Source of the DNA: Bordetella genomosp. 9
GTDB taxonomy: Bacteria; Pseudomonadota; Gammaproteobacteria; Burkholderiales; Burkholderiaceae_B
Length of the DNA stretch: 64,000 nucleotides
NCBI RefSeq assembly: GCF_002261425.1
Contig: NZ_NEVJ01000003.1
Coordinates: forward strand, 2,914,001 to 2,978,000
Reading direction: 5' to 3'
In this document: piece by piece, positions 30,323-38,548 of the stretch
How the letters are laid out: each line of letters starts with the position of its first letter
Numbering within the stretch: the stretch's first letter is position 1
The notes under the pieces: generated by a model
What the model saw: the letters and a program-made list of their open reading frames with translations, nothing else
What the model was told of the DNA's origin: nothing
The model's database searches: none
Program-made: the position numbers and the translations under genes

Positions 30323-31312
30323 TCAATCCGGCCGGATGGCGGCCTCCCGGATCACCTCACCCCAACGCAGATATTCCTGATGGATGTATCGCGCGTATTC
30401 GTCCGGCGTCGATCCAAGCACGTGTGCGCCGCGCGCGGCCAACTGCTCTTGCATATCCGGCAGCATCAATGCCTGCAGGATTGCGGTATTCAGGCGTTGG
30501 ACGACGGCAGCGGGCGTGCCCCGCGGAACCATCACGCCTTGCCAGGCCTGCACCTGAAATGCCGGGATGCCGTACTCCGCGATAGTGGGTACATCTGGCA
30601 AGGCGACGACTCGTTCCCGAGAGGTCACCGCCAGTGCCCGCAACCGGCCGGCACGGATATGCGGCAGCGCATCACCGACCGGGTTGACCATGAAGTGAGT
30701 CTGCCCGCCGTTCAAGCCGGCCAAGGCAGGCGCGCTTCCCCGATACGGTACGTGCATGGCCCGGACGTCCAGCGCTTGCAGGAGCAGAACCGCGGCCAGG
30801 TGCGTCACATTGCCACCCCCGGCTGAGGCGTACGCCAGGTTCCCCGACATCTGCCTGCCATACGCCACGAAGGCGTGAAGATCCGTCACGGGTACGTCGG
30901 AACGCACGAGCAACACCAAGGGCATCGCCACGGTGGAAGTCACCGCATCGAAATCCCTGCCGGCTTCAAAACCAGGATCCAGGTACAGGTGGGGAGCCAG
31001 GACCAGAGACGAGGTGTTGTAGAGAATGGTGTACCCATCCGCCGTCGCGGCGGCCACGCCTCGCATGCCGACGATCCCGCTGGCGCCTGCCAGGTTCTGC
31101 ACCACCACCGCCTGCCCAAGGAAGCCAGCAAGGCGATGGGCCAGCATCCGCGCCACCATATCGGTCGGTCCACCCGCTGGGAACGGCACGACCATGGTGA
31201 TCGGTCCAGTTGGCCATTCCGCGCCGGCCGCGGCATGGCCATCCCACGGACATGTCATTGCCGCCGCGCCTGCGAGCGCCGCAATGAAGACCTTGCGCCG
31301 ATGATTCCCCAT
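30323..31312 (-). CDS. Bug-family tripartite transporter receptor
   Basis: This is a second Bug receptor, 329 residues, with a signal peptide that starts MGNHRRKVFIAALAGAAAM and may use the twin-Arg/Sec route. The mature part shows WPTGPITMVVPFPAGGPTDMVAR, NLAGASGIVGMRGVAAA, VPYRGSAPALAGLNGGQ and a C-terminal tail typical of TctC proteins. It lies 23 bp after the MaoC gene and reads the same way, so a ligand metabolised through a CoA thioester is plausible. Codon use is less GC-rich than in neighbours. Confidence 0.88.
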   Translation of the reverse strand: MGNHRRKVFIAALAGAAAMTCPWDGHAAAGAEWPTGPITMVVPFPAGGPTDMVARMLAHRLAGFLGQAVVVQNLAGASGIVGMRGVAAATADGYTILYNTSSLVLAPHLYLDPGFEAGRDFDAVTSTVAMPLVLLVRSDVPVTDLHAFVAYGRQMSGNLAYASAGGGNVTHLAAVLLLQALDVRAMHVPYRGSAPALAGLNGGQTHFMVNPVGDALPHIRAGRLRALAVTSRERVVALPDVPTIAEYGIPAFQVQAWQGVMVPRGTPAAVVQRLNTAILQALMLPDMQEQLAARGAHVLGSTPDEYARYIHQEYLRWGEVIREAAIRPD

Positions 31313-31343
31313 GAGATACGGACTCCTTTGTTATCCGACGCCG

Positions 31344-31820
31344 CTACTGGCGGCTGTCCGGTTTGCCCGCCAACAATCGAACGGCGATATAACGCATCAC
31401 CTCCGCGCCGCGCTGGTTATTGACGCTGACCGCCGACGTCACGACGGCCCGGCCGCTCTTGGCGGTGCGCCGTATCCCCACGACTTCAACTTCCGCGCCG
31501 ATGGTGTCTCCGGCAACGACAGGCCCCACTATCTTTTTGTGGACTTCCAGCAGGGCCAGCCCGGTGCCTTGCACCATGGACTGCATCAAGATGCCCTCTA
31601 TCAGCCCATAGGTGAGTCCGCCGGGAACCGGTCGACCTTTGATGGCGCCGCCACGGAACGTCGTGTCGGTAAAGATCGTTTCCAGCATGCCGGTGGTATT
31701 GATGAAATTGATGATGTCGGCTTCGGTGATCGTACGGCGGAACGTCTGGAACCGTTGACCGAGCTTGAGTTCCTGCCAGTAAAACCCGCGACCCAAGGTG
31801 GGAAGTTCATCTGCGCTCAT
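31344..31820 (-). CDS. MaoC-like hotdog dehydratase
   Basis: ATG 31820 follows AGGAG at good spacing and gives 158 residues; the frame is open to 31880. The protein fits the MaoC/FAS1-type acyl-CoA hydratase fold: GQRFQTFRRTITEADIINF at the N-terminus, GRPVPGGLTYGLIEGIL in the middle (the loop carrying the active-site region) and VVGPVVAGDTIGAEVEVV. Members hydrate or dehydrate enoyl-CoA thioesters. The usual Asp-x4-His dyad is not obvious, so catalysis is uncertain. It is between a Bug receptor and a divergent LysR regulator. Confidence 0.75.
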   Translation of the reverse strand: MSADELPTLGRGFYWQELKLGQRFQTFRRTITEADIINFINTTGMLETIFTDTTFRGGAIKGRPVPGGLTYGLIEGILMQSMVQGTGLALLEVHKKIVGPVVAGDTIGAEVEVVGIRRTAKSGRAVVTSAVSVNNQRGAEVMRYIAVRLLAGKPDSRQ

Positions 31821-31878
31821 GATGTCGTCTCCTGGTTGATCCTTGCCACATACCGGCAAGTCCTTTGATCGTGATCCC

Positions 31879-32775
31879 ATGCATCTGGACCTTCGTCAGT
31901 TACGCCAATTCGTCACTATCGTCGAGCTGGGCGGCTTCGGTCGCGCGGCGCAGGCGCTCCATATCGCGCAGCCGGCCTTATCCGTATCCATACGGAAGTT
32001 GGAGCTCGCGGTAGGCGTCACGTTGCTCGAGCGACTTCCAAGGGGAGTAAGGCCCACGGCTGCTGGCCAGGCATTGCTCGTCGATGCCAGGCGAAGCGTT
32101 TTCCATGCGGATCAAGCGCGCATTTCAGCCCGGCGGATAGCCTTGGGAGAAATGGGCACCCTGCGTCTCGGTTTCGTCGGTTCGGCGACCTATTCCGTTC
32201 TGCCACAGAGGTTGCCGCGATTCCGGTCGCGCTACCCGGACGTACGAATCTCTTTACGCGAAGAGACCAGCCTGGGTTTACTGCGCATGCTGAACACGAA
32301 CGAACTCGACGCAGCGCTGGTACGAGGCACTCTCTCCCAGCACCCGGAGTTCGAATCGAACATCGTCGAGACCGACAACCTCGTTCTGTCGGTGCCCGCA
32401 TCTCATCCGCTTTCGCGTCGGAGGCGGGTACGGCTCATCGACCTGAGGGATGAGTGCTTCATCATGCACTCCGAAGAGGAAGTTCCGGGCCTGTATCACC
32501 TTGCAAGGAGAACGTGTGAGCAAGCCGGATTCACGCCTCGAACAGGTCAGCAAGCAATCCAGGTTCAAACCATCATTAGCGTCGTGGCAAGCGGCATGGG
32601 GATCGCCCTGGTGCCTGGCGCGGCTCGCGCGTACCCTAATCCCCACGTGCGCTTCATCGACCTGGCCGACCGACACGCTCGGGACGCCCTGCACTTGTCG
32701 CTCGTAGTGGCTCGTGGCTTCGGCAACCCAACGATCAAGAGGTTGCAGGACGTCATGCATCCTTTGGCGGAATAG
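31879..32775 (+). CDS. LysR-family transcriptional regulator
   Basis: The 298-residue regulator starts MHLDLRQLRQFVTIVELGGF with the HTH AAQALHIAQPALSVSIRKLE. The effector domain begins GTLRLGFVGSATYSVLPQRL, as in the CatM/BenM-like LysR branch. It is divergent from the MaoC-Bug pair with a 58-bp gap and should regulate it. The gene uses codons such as TTA, ATA, AGG, GGA and GTA that its neighbours largely avoid, which suggests recent transfer together with the MaoC-Bug genes. Confidence 0.88.
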   Translation: MHLDLRQLRQFVTIVELGGFGRAAQALHIAQPALSVSIRKLELAVGVTLLERLPRGVRPTAAGQALLVDARRSVFHADQARISARRIALGEMGTLRLGFVGSATYSVLPQRLPRFRSRYPDVRISLREETSLGLLRMLNTNELDAALVRGTLSQHPEFESNIVETDNLVLSVPASHPLSRRRRVRLIDLRDECFIMHSEEEVPGLYHLARRTCEQAGFTPRTGQQAIQVQTIISVVASGMGIALVPGAARAYPNPHVRFIDLADRHARDALHLSLVVARGFGNPTIKRLQDVMHPLAE

Positions 32776-32892
32776 AAACCCGCAGCACATGCTTGTCTCA
32801 CAGGCAAAAACGATGAGACGCACTATGCCGAGGATGTTGATCGCCGTCCAATAGGGATTTAGCCTTCACTGATAGCAATTCATTATCGATGC

Positions 32893-32982
32893 GTCGGCTT
32901 GGCGGGCGCCGCGTTGCTGGTGTCCTCGGTGCTGGTGCCGCTGGTGTGGCTTGCGCGGCAGCGATCACGGCGTGGGGTATAA
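32893..32982 (+). pseudogene. possible C-terminal remnant of a membrane transporter
   Basis: A 29-codon stretch ending at TAA 32980-32982 encodes VGLAGAALLVSSVLVPLVW then LARQRSRRGV. This looks like the last membrane helix and basic tail of an MFS permease. It has no start, and upstream sequence in the same frame is not transporter-like. High-GC codon use resumes here, right after the atypical LysR gene. It may be what is left of a gene cut by insertion of the 30.3-32.8 kb block. Short and unverified. Confidence 0.35.
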
Positions 32983-33019
32983 CGCTCAACGGCCCGCATC
33001 CGGGCCTCCGGGAGTTCAT

Positions 33020-33766
33020 ATGAAAAAAGTCATGATCGTTACCGGCGGCGGGCGCGGCATAGGCGCGGCGACGGCCAGGCTGGCGGCGCAGCGCGGCTAC
33101 GCGGTGGGCGTCAACTACCTGAGCGACGAGGCGGCCGCGTCGTCAGTGGTGGCGGCGATAAGAGATGCCGGTGGCGAGGCGGTCGCCTTGCAGGCGAACG
33201 TCGCGGTGGAAGCGGACGTGGTGGCGATGTTCCAGGAGTCGGACCGCAGGCTCGGCCCGCTCTCGGCCCTGGTGAACAACGCCGGCATGCTGCAACAGCA
33301 GATGCGCCTGGAGGACATGGACGCGGAACGCCTGCGGCGGATGCTGGACACGAACGTCGTCGGCGCATTCCTGTGCGCGCGTGAAGCGGTGCGCCGCATG
33401 TCCAGCCGTCATGGCGGCTCAGGTGGCGCGATCGTCAACGTATCCTCGGCGGCCGCCCGGACGGGATCGCCAGGTGAGTACGTGGACTACGCGGCCTCGA
33501 AGGGTGCGCTGGACACCATGACGATAGGACTGGCGCATGAGGTCGCGGCGGACGGCATACGCGTGAACGGCGTTCGTCCCGGGTTCATCTACACCGACAT
33601 GCACGCCAGCGGCGGCGAGCCCGGACGCGTGGATCGCGTCAAGCAGTTTGTTCCGCTGAAACGTGGCGGCACGGCGGAAGAAGTCGCGGCTGCGATACTT
33701 TGGCTGCTGTCGGACGAAGCTGCCTATACGACCGGCGGCTTCATCGACGTTGCGGGGGGAAGGTAG
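33020..33766 (+). CDS. SDR-family oxidoreductase
   Basis: This is a classical short-chain dehydrogenase of 248 residues, NAD(P)-dependent. The Rossmann motif is TGGGRGIG (about 8-15). NNAG occurs in ALVNNAGML. The catalytic Ser is in NVSSAAARTGS and Tyr-Lys in YVDYAASKG. PGFIYTDM is the usual loop after the active site. ATG 33020 with GGGAG upstream is preferred to an upstream open start. FabG-like proteins of this size have many substrates, so none is assigned. It stands alone. Confidence 0.9.
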   Translation: MKKVMIVTGGGRGIGAATARLAAQRGYAVGVNYLSDEAAASSVVAAIRDAGGEAVALQANVAVEADVVAMFQESDRRLGPLSALVNNAGMLQQQMRLEDMDAERLRRMLDTNVVGAFLCAREAVRRMSSRHGGSGGAIVNVSSAAARTGSPGEYVDYAASKGALDTMTIGLAHEVAADGIRVNGVRPGFIYTDMHASGGEPGRVDRVKQFVPLKRGGTAEEVAAAILWLLSDEAAYTTGGFIDVAGGR

Positions 33767-33869
33767 AGCCGCCCACAAAGGGAAAACCCAGAGCCGACGG
33801 GCGGCCCGAAAAGTGCAGGATATTGCTCATACTCGCGCCATTCCACTCAGAAAGTGCTAAATTACGCAC

Positions 33870-34139
33870 ATGACTCCAGACGAAATCGGCCATCTCATCG
33901 CTGAGCGGCGCCGCGCGCTGCGACTCACCCAGACCGACCTCGCCGCCCGCGCCGGCGTGGGACGCCGGACGCTGATCGAGCTGGAAAGCGGTTCTGGAAC
34001 CACCGACATCGGCTTTCGTAAATTTGAGCGTATCCTCAACGCGTTAGGCCTGACCCTGGCAGTCACGGAAGCGCATCGCCGCCCAACCGAAGACGAACTG
34101 CGCAAGATCTTCGACGACGAGGATAGCGATGTCGACTGA
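33870..34139 (+). CDS. hipB: HipB-like antitoxin, XRE-family HTH
   Basis: The 89-residue protein is an HTH_3 DNA-binding protein (GHLIAERRRALRLTQTDLAA, RAGVGRRTLIELESG) with an acidic C-terminal tail (DELRKIFDDEDSDVD). The length and the gene order fit HipB, which neutralises HipA and represses the operon. Its 3' end overlaps hipA by 11 bp. AGTGCTAAATTACGCAC just upstream of the start may include the operator and -10. Confidence 0.85.
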   Translation: MTPDEIGHLIAERRRALRLTQTDLAARAGVGRRTLIELESGSGTTDIGFRKFERILNALGLTLAVTEAHRRPTEDELRKIFDDEDSDVD

Positions 34140-35349
34140 GCGCCGAGCGCAGCAAAAATCCTTGGCGCGGCTCAAGCATCTTTACGTCCATACGTCTCAA
34201 GGCTTCGCTGGCATCCTCTCGCGAGAATCACAGATAGTCTTCGGCTACCGCACCGACGACCCCGCATGCGAAATCAGCCTCGTCTTGCCACTGCGCGCGC
34301 AGACATACTCGTCCAACATCTTGCCGGGTGTATTCCGGCAGAACTTGCCCGAAGGGTATTTGCTGAGTTGGATGCACGACCATTTCGGCAAGACGATGAA
34401 GATCGACGACTTCAACTTGTTGGCGCTCACGGGCGCGGACACCATTGGGCGTGTGAACGTAAGCGTCCAGGAGAAGCAGGTCGAGCCGGTCAAGCCGGAA
34501 GACCTTGGTGCGCTTCTCGCCTGGAAAGGCAGCGAGAGCCTGTTCGACCACCTGGCGGAAAGGTATGCGTCTTCTTCGGGCATTTCCGGTGTCCAGCCGA
34601 AGGTGCTCGTCCCGGCCACGGTGGATGAGGGCGCCAAGGACAAGGACACGGTCGAACGCGGTCATTTGAAGGACCGCAATCTGATCATCAAGGCCGGCGG
34701 CGCCGAATATGAAGGGCTCGCGGAAAACGAGTTCCATTGCATGACCATTGCCAGACAGGCGGGGCTGCAAGTTCCGCGCTTCTGGATTTCCGACAACAAG
34801 GAGCTGTTCATCGTCGAGCGGTTCGATATCGACCAAACGACAGGCCAGTACCTGGGCTTCGAAGACATGACGGCCCTGACTGGGAGGCAGAACCAGGAGA
34901 AGTACGATTCGAGCTACGAGAACGTCGCCAAGGCGATCAGCCTGATGGCCAGCCCGAGACGGAAGTCCGCGTCGCTGGCAGCATTCTTCAAGGCGCTGGC
35001 GCTTTCCGTGGCTGTAGGCAATGGCGACGCACACCTGAAGAACTTCGGGCTCCTGTACACGACGCCGCAATCCGACGACGTCCGGCTTTCTCCGTTGTAT
35101 GACATCGTGTGCACGACCACATACATTCCGAAGGACACCCTAGCCCTCAAGTTGAACAAGACGAAGGCCTGGCCAACTCGCGATGAACTAGTTGCATTCG
35201 GAAAGGCACATTGCCAGCTGGATCATCCCGCTGAAATCATCGATCAGATCGTGACGGCTGCGATCGAATATCGTCCGGCGGCGGACCCGGGAGCAATCTG
35301 GGCGGACATGCGCGTGGAAATCGAAAAAGGGGTTCGGCGATTGCAATAA
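34129..35349 (+). CDS. hipA: HipA-like serine/threonine kinase toxin
   Basis: HipA kinases phosphorylate a translation target (glutamyl-tRNA synthetase in E. coli) and promote dormancy. The 406-residue protein has the N-terminal couple_hipA domain (GRVNV near 107-111), the autophosphorylation/P-loop segment SSSGISGVQPK (148-158), K188 in NLIIKA, catalytic D300 in VGNGDAHLKNFGLL and the metal Asp D325 in SPLYDIV. All key residues look intact, so an active toxin is expected. It is preceded by its antitoxin gene. Confidence 0.9.
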   Translation: MSTERRAQQKSLARLKHLYVHTSQGFAGILSRESQIVFGYRTDDPACEISLVLPLRAQTYSSNILPGVFRQNLPEGYLLSWMHDHFGKTMKIDDFNLLALTGADTIGRVNVSVQEKQVEPVKPEDLGALLAWKGSESLFDHLAERYASSSGISGVQPKVLVPATVDEGAKDKDTVERGHLKDRNLIIKAGGAEYEGLAENEFHCMTIARQAGLQVPRFWISDNKELFIVERFDIDQTTGQYLGFEDMTALTGRQNQEKYDSSYENVAKAISLMASPRRKSASLAAFFKALALSVAVGNGDAHLKNFGLLYTTPQSDDVRLSPLYDIVCTTTYIPKDTLALKLNKTKAWPTRDELVAFGKAHCQLDHPAEIIDQIVTAAIEYRPAADPGAIWADMRVEIEKGVRRLQ

Positions 35350-35363
35350 GCCATCCCGGGTAG

Positions 35364-35567
35364 CGCTGGTACGGCGGTACCACGGAAGTGCTACAGGCAG
35401 CAGCCAACGAAGCGCGGCATTCCGGCGCTGATGTGGTTGCGAATGTGAAGTCCGGCCATCGTATTGGAACATTGGCATGGGCACGCCCGGTCGCTACCGG
35501 AGACAGCTATCGCCTCGACGAGGGTGTCACTATCGATTGCGTGAAGTTGGGCGGCACGCTGCGGTAG
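35364..35567 (+). pseudogene. remnant of an unidentified gene
   Basis: The frame is open between TAG 35361-35363 and TAG 35565-35567 with no ATG. It encodes WYGGTTEVLQAAANEARHSG, then ADVVANVKSGHRIG and SYRLDEGVTIDCVKLGG. This looks like the C-terminal half of a small conserved protein, and has ordinary codon use. It lies between hipA and tRNA-Arg. The family was not identified with confidence. Confidence 0.45.
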
Positions 35568-35627
35568 CGTCTGACGTGGATCGCCGGCACCGCGTGGGTA
35601 CCGACAACACCTAACCTGCTGATATTC

Positions 35628-35702
35628 TGGCGCGCCCGACAGGAATCGAACCTGTATCAAGAGCTTCGGAAACTCTCATTCTATCCATTGAACTACGGGC
35701 GC
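35628..35702 (-). tRNA. tRNA-Arg(CCG)
   Basis: The minus strand folds as a complete tRNA of 75 nt. The acceptor GCGCCCG pairs with CGGGCGC before the encoded GCCA end. The anticodon arm AGAGT-TTCCGAA-GCTCT has anticodon CCG, decoding the Arg codon CGG. The T arm CAGGTTCGATTCCTG is standard. Confidence 0.95.
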
Positions 35703-35843
35703 GAAGAGGCGGTATTGTACCTAAAACAGGAATCCCCGCTTGGCGCTGCTCTGGGCTCGTCTCGCCGCCCGATTGTTGCGCTGCGAAGGGACGCGCCGAC
35801 CGTGGGCAGGGCCATCGTGATAAAGGCCCGCACCCCTACGTTA

Positions 35844-35849
35844 TATAAT
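35844..35849 (+). promoter_or_regulatory. putative -10 element of the cytochrome gene
   Basis: A consensus TATAAT lies about 100 bp before the cytochrome start. No good -35 was found at normal spacing. Confidence 0.35.
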
Positions 35850-35951
35850 CCAGCGTTTGCACGCGCGCAGGTGGAGAGCTGAGGAGGTCTCCGCCCGCCG
35901 TAGTACTTTATCCGCCCCAGGCGCCCCGGTACCCGACAGCAGGATTAGGTT

Positions 35952-36869
35952 ATGAGCAAAGAGCAGGAATACGTACAAGAACACGCCTCACTCATCAAGA
36001 CCCCGAAGCAGTTGATCGTCACGGTCGTTCTGGCATTTCTAGTACCGATCATCATCATCCTGATGCTGGTCAATATGGTGGCCTCGTACGGCCGTGCCGG
36101 CGTCGGGTCCAACGCCCTGACGCCGGAATCCATCGACAAGCGGATCGCCCCGGTCGCCGGGTTCGAACTGGTCGACGCCAACGCACCCAAGGTATTCAAG
36201 ACCGGCGAACAGGTTTTTAGTTCCGTCTGTACGTCCTGCCATACGGCGGGCGTGGCCGGCGCCCCCAAGGTCGGCGATACGGCCGCCTGGGCGCCGCGCA
36301 TCAAGGAAGGCCTGGAAACGATGTTCAACATCGCCCTTCACGGCAAGGGCGCGATGCCGCCCAAGGGTGGCAATCCTTCGTTGAGCGATTACGAAGTGGA
36401 ACGCGCGGTCGTGTTCATGGCGAACAAGTCCGGCGGCAACTTCAAGGAACCCGAAGCCCCCGCCCAGCCGGCCGGCAATCAGGCCCAGGCTGGCGCAGCG
36501 CCGGCTGCGGCGGCTGCCGCGCCCGCGCAAGCCCAGGCGGCTGCACAGCCTGCCGCGCCGGCGCCGCAAGCCCAGGCCCAAGCTCAAGCCCCCGCCGCTG
36601 CCGCACCCGCCCAGCAGGCGGCCGTGAATCCGGCGGGCGAAAAGCTTTACAAGACCACCTGCTTCGCCTGCCATGCCGCGGGCGTGGCTGGCGCGCCCAA
36701 GTTCGGCAGCAAGGCGGATTGGGACAAGTACATCCAGACCGGCATGGATACCATGGTCAAGACGGCCATCACGGGCAAGGGCGCGATGCCGCCCAAGGGT
36801 GGCGCGGCGAACGCGTCCGAAGCCGATATCCGGGCTGCCGTGGAATATATGGTGCAGGCCGCCAAGTAA
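35952..36869 (+). CDS. membrane-anchored di-heme cytochrome c5 family protein
   Basis: The 305-residue electron-transfer protein has one N-terminal membrane anchor (about 20-45) and two similar cytochrome c domains facing the periplasm. Heme sites are C93-x2-C96-H97 (CTSCH) and C237-x2-C240-H241 (CFACH). Each domain ends with GKGAMPPKGG, supplying the axial Met (135, 279). An Ala/Pro/Gln-rich linker of about 60 residues joins the domains, which arose by duplication. A strong terminator follows. Its redox partner is unknown. Confidence 0.93.
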   Translation: MSKEQEYVQEHASLIKTPKQLIVTVVLAFLVPIIIILMLVNMVASYGRAGVGSNALTPESIDKRIAPVAGFELVDANAPKVFKTGEQVFSSVCTSCHTAGVAGAPKVGDTAAWAPRIKEGLETMFNIALHGKGAMPPKGGNPSLSDYEVERAVVFMANKSGGNFKEPEAPAQPAGNQAQAGAAPAAAAAAPAQAQAAAQPAAPAPQAQAQAQAPAAAAPAQQAAVNPAGEKLYKTTCFACHAAGVAGAPKFGSKADWDKYIQTGMDTMVKTAITGKGAMPPKGGAANASEADIRAAVEYMVQAAK

Positions 36870-37229
36870 GGCACTGGCAGGCGGCAGTCATTGGCGGCAA
36901 TCATCAGCGGCGATTGCAAGCCACAAACGAGCCGTTGACTCGCGCAAGCTTACCGATCCCTACCCGGCGTAGTCGCCCGGTAGGGATTTGTATTTTTGGG
37001 CTCGGGAATAGGCAACGAAGAAAAGCGGACGGACCGCCAGAGGACTTATGATCACGATCGTGGTTAAACAGCTGCTCGCGCGTGCGGTAATGCGTGCGGC
37101 AATGGGCCGATGAGGCGGCGGGCTAGCGGTAGGCGGGTGGGGAAACGGGCAGGCAGGAAGGAAAGAGGGGGCAACACTGGAAAACGGCAATAAGACGGGC
37201 GAGGCCGAGGACGGTGCTGACGGCGCTGA
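36870..37229. other. intergenic stretch without a gene
   Basis: No coding sequence was recognised between the cytochrome gene and the convergent winged-helix regulator. It holds the terminator at 36956-36997. The rest is purine-rich on the plus strand from about 37100 and shows no clear repeat or RNA. Confidence 0.5.
36956..36997 (+). terminator. rho-independent terminator of the cytochrome gene
   Basis: A 14-bp stem with one mismatch (ATCCCTACCCGGCG against CGCCCGGTAGGGAT) and a TAGT loop is followed by TTGTATTTTT. It lies about 90 bp after the cytochrome stop. Confidence 0.85.
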
Positions 37230-38465
37230 TCAGGCAGCAAGCAACTGGTATACGACCTCGTGAACGCTGAGATCGCATTGCAGGTCAGCATCGCGACAAT
37301 ACGGGCGATGCATGCGCCCGCTGTCCTCCAGCTTGTAAGGCGGACGCTGGATGGGCGGCAAGGTGACGGGTTTCGCTGCGGCATGCGGTTTCAGGTTGCC
37401 GGCGGCGCGGGGGGCGGGGGCTGATGGGGTTACCGTCAGGCATTCCGAGAACAGATAGCCGCAGCCCCGCACCGCCAGCAAGGGCAGTTCGATTCCGGCG
37501 CGCCGGGCCTTGCGGCGCAGGCGCGAGACCAGGACGTCCATGCTGCGGATGTCCATGGGCTGCGTGCCATGATCTTCGCCTTCTGCGGATGGCGCGGCAG
37601 GCGTGGGTGATGTTGGTGACGCTAGACCGCGCTGGCGGCGCAGCAGTTGGCCTTCGCAGGCGGCGATGCGCATGAGAAAGCTGTTTTCGGCTGCCGTTAC
37701 GAACAGGGTGCGGTCGTGGGGGCAGACCAGCACACGGCAGTTCGCATCCAGGCGCCATCCGCTACCAAGACGTGCGGTGCGTGGAATGCAGGGAGGCGGC
37801 GGCTGGACAATGGAGAGCGAGGACGGTGCCGACTGCGAGGCGGCCCGGGCCCGGCGCAGCACGTCGAAGGCTTGGTCGCTGGCAGCGCGGCCGAAGTCGC
37901 TGTCATGGCGACGATCGAGATCATCTCCGTCGTCGTCATCGTCGCGATCATGGTCCCCCGCATCGTCCGCAAGTTCAGCAGGTGCGTCCGGCAGAGCGGG
38001 TGCTGGAGAGAAGCCATGTTCGGCACGGGCATCGAAGCCACTGCCGAGCACACCGCCGAGGGCACGCGCATGGACAGGCAATTCAACGCTGAATCCACGC
38101 ACCGCCTGGCGGCCCCAGGCCAACAGGATGGCCATCAGCTCGGCGATGTCGATGGATGCCGAGTGGCAGGCATCCGCGCCCGCCGCCATGACGTGCGTGC
38201 GCCACGCCGTATCGGCCGACGTGCCCAGCGCGATGATGATGGCCGACGGCGCGGCCAGGCGTGCGCTCTGCGCATCGCAGGCCAGGTCGTCGGAGTCGCC
38301 GGTCAATACCAGCAGCGGCGCCGGCTGGGTGGCATACAGATGCCGCAACCCCGCCAGGCTGCCGCAAGAGCGCACCGCGAAATCCCGCTTGGCGAGTTCT
38401 TCCGCCAGGTTGTCTCTTACCGCGCGCGCATCCTGCAGCACGATGACGTCCAGGTAATCGATCAT
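37230..38465 (-). CDS. OmpR/PhoB-type winged-helix regulator with degenerate receiver
   Basis: From ATG 38465 (AGGAGG upstream) the protein has 411 residues; the frame is open to 38534. Residues 1-120 resemble a receiver domain (IDYLDVIVLQDARAVRDNLA to GADACHSASIDIAELMAILL). However, the phosphoacceptor position reads LLVLTGDS and the conserved Lys is replaced (HSAS), so phosphorylation is doubtful. An Asp-rich stretch (about 165-195) follows. The winged helix lies at about 245-350 (NSFLMRIAACEGQLL, MDVLVSRLRRKARRAGI, VRGCGYLF) and has a Pro/Ser/Glu insertion. A 60-residue C-terminal extension is unassigned. No sensor kinase is adjacent; an XRE regulator is divergent. Confidence 0.75.
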   Translation of the reverse strand: MIDYLDVIVLQDARAVRDNLAEELAKRDFAVRSCGSLAGLRHLYATQPAPLLVLTGDSDDLACDAQSARLAAPSAIIIALGTSADTAWRTHVMAAGADACHSASIDIAELMAILLAWGRQAVRGFSVELPVHARALGGVLGSGFDARAEHGFSPAPALPDAPAELADDAGDHDRDDDDDGDDLDRRHDSDFGRAASDQAFDVLRRARAASQSAPSSLSIVQPPPPCIPRTARLGSGWRLDANCRVLVCPHDRTLFVTAAENSFLMRIAACEGQLLRRQRGLASPTSPTPAAPSAEGEDHGTQPMDIRSMDVLVSRLRRKARRAGIELPLLAVRGCGYLFSECLTVTPSAPAPRAAGNLKPHAAAKPVTLPPIQRPPYKLEDSGRMHRPYCRDADLQCDLSVHEVVYQLLAA

Positions 38466-38548
38466 GTTTTTCCTCCTGCAAACGACAAAACCACGAATGT
38501 GATTCATATAAACACCAACGTGGCATCCGTGCAAGCTTCAATCGTCTC

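Noticed and set aside
35367..35385. hairpin TGGTAC-GGCG-GTACCA after hipA
   Set aside because: The stem is only 6 bp and no T-run follows, so it is not called a terminator.
35350..35627. attachment-site duplication of the tRNA-Arg 3' end
   Set aside because: No copy of the tRNA 3' end was seen in 30-35.6 kb and no integrase gene is present in the window.
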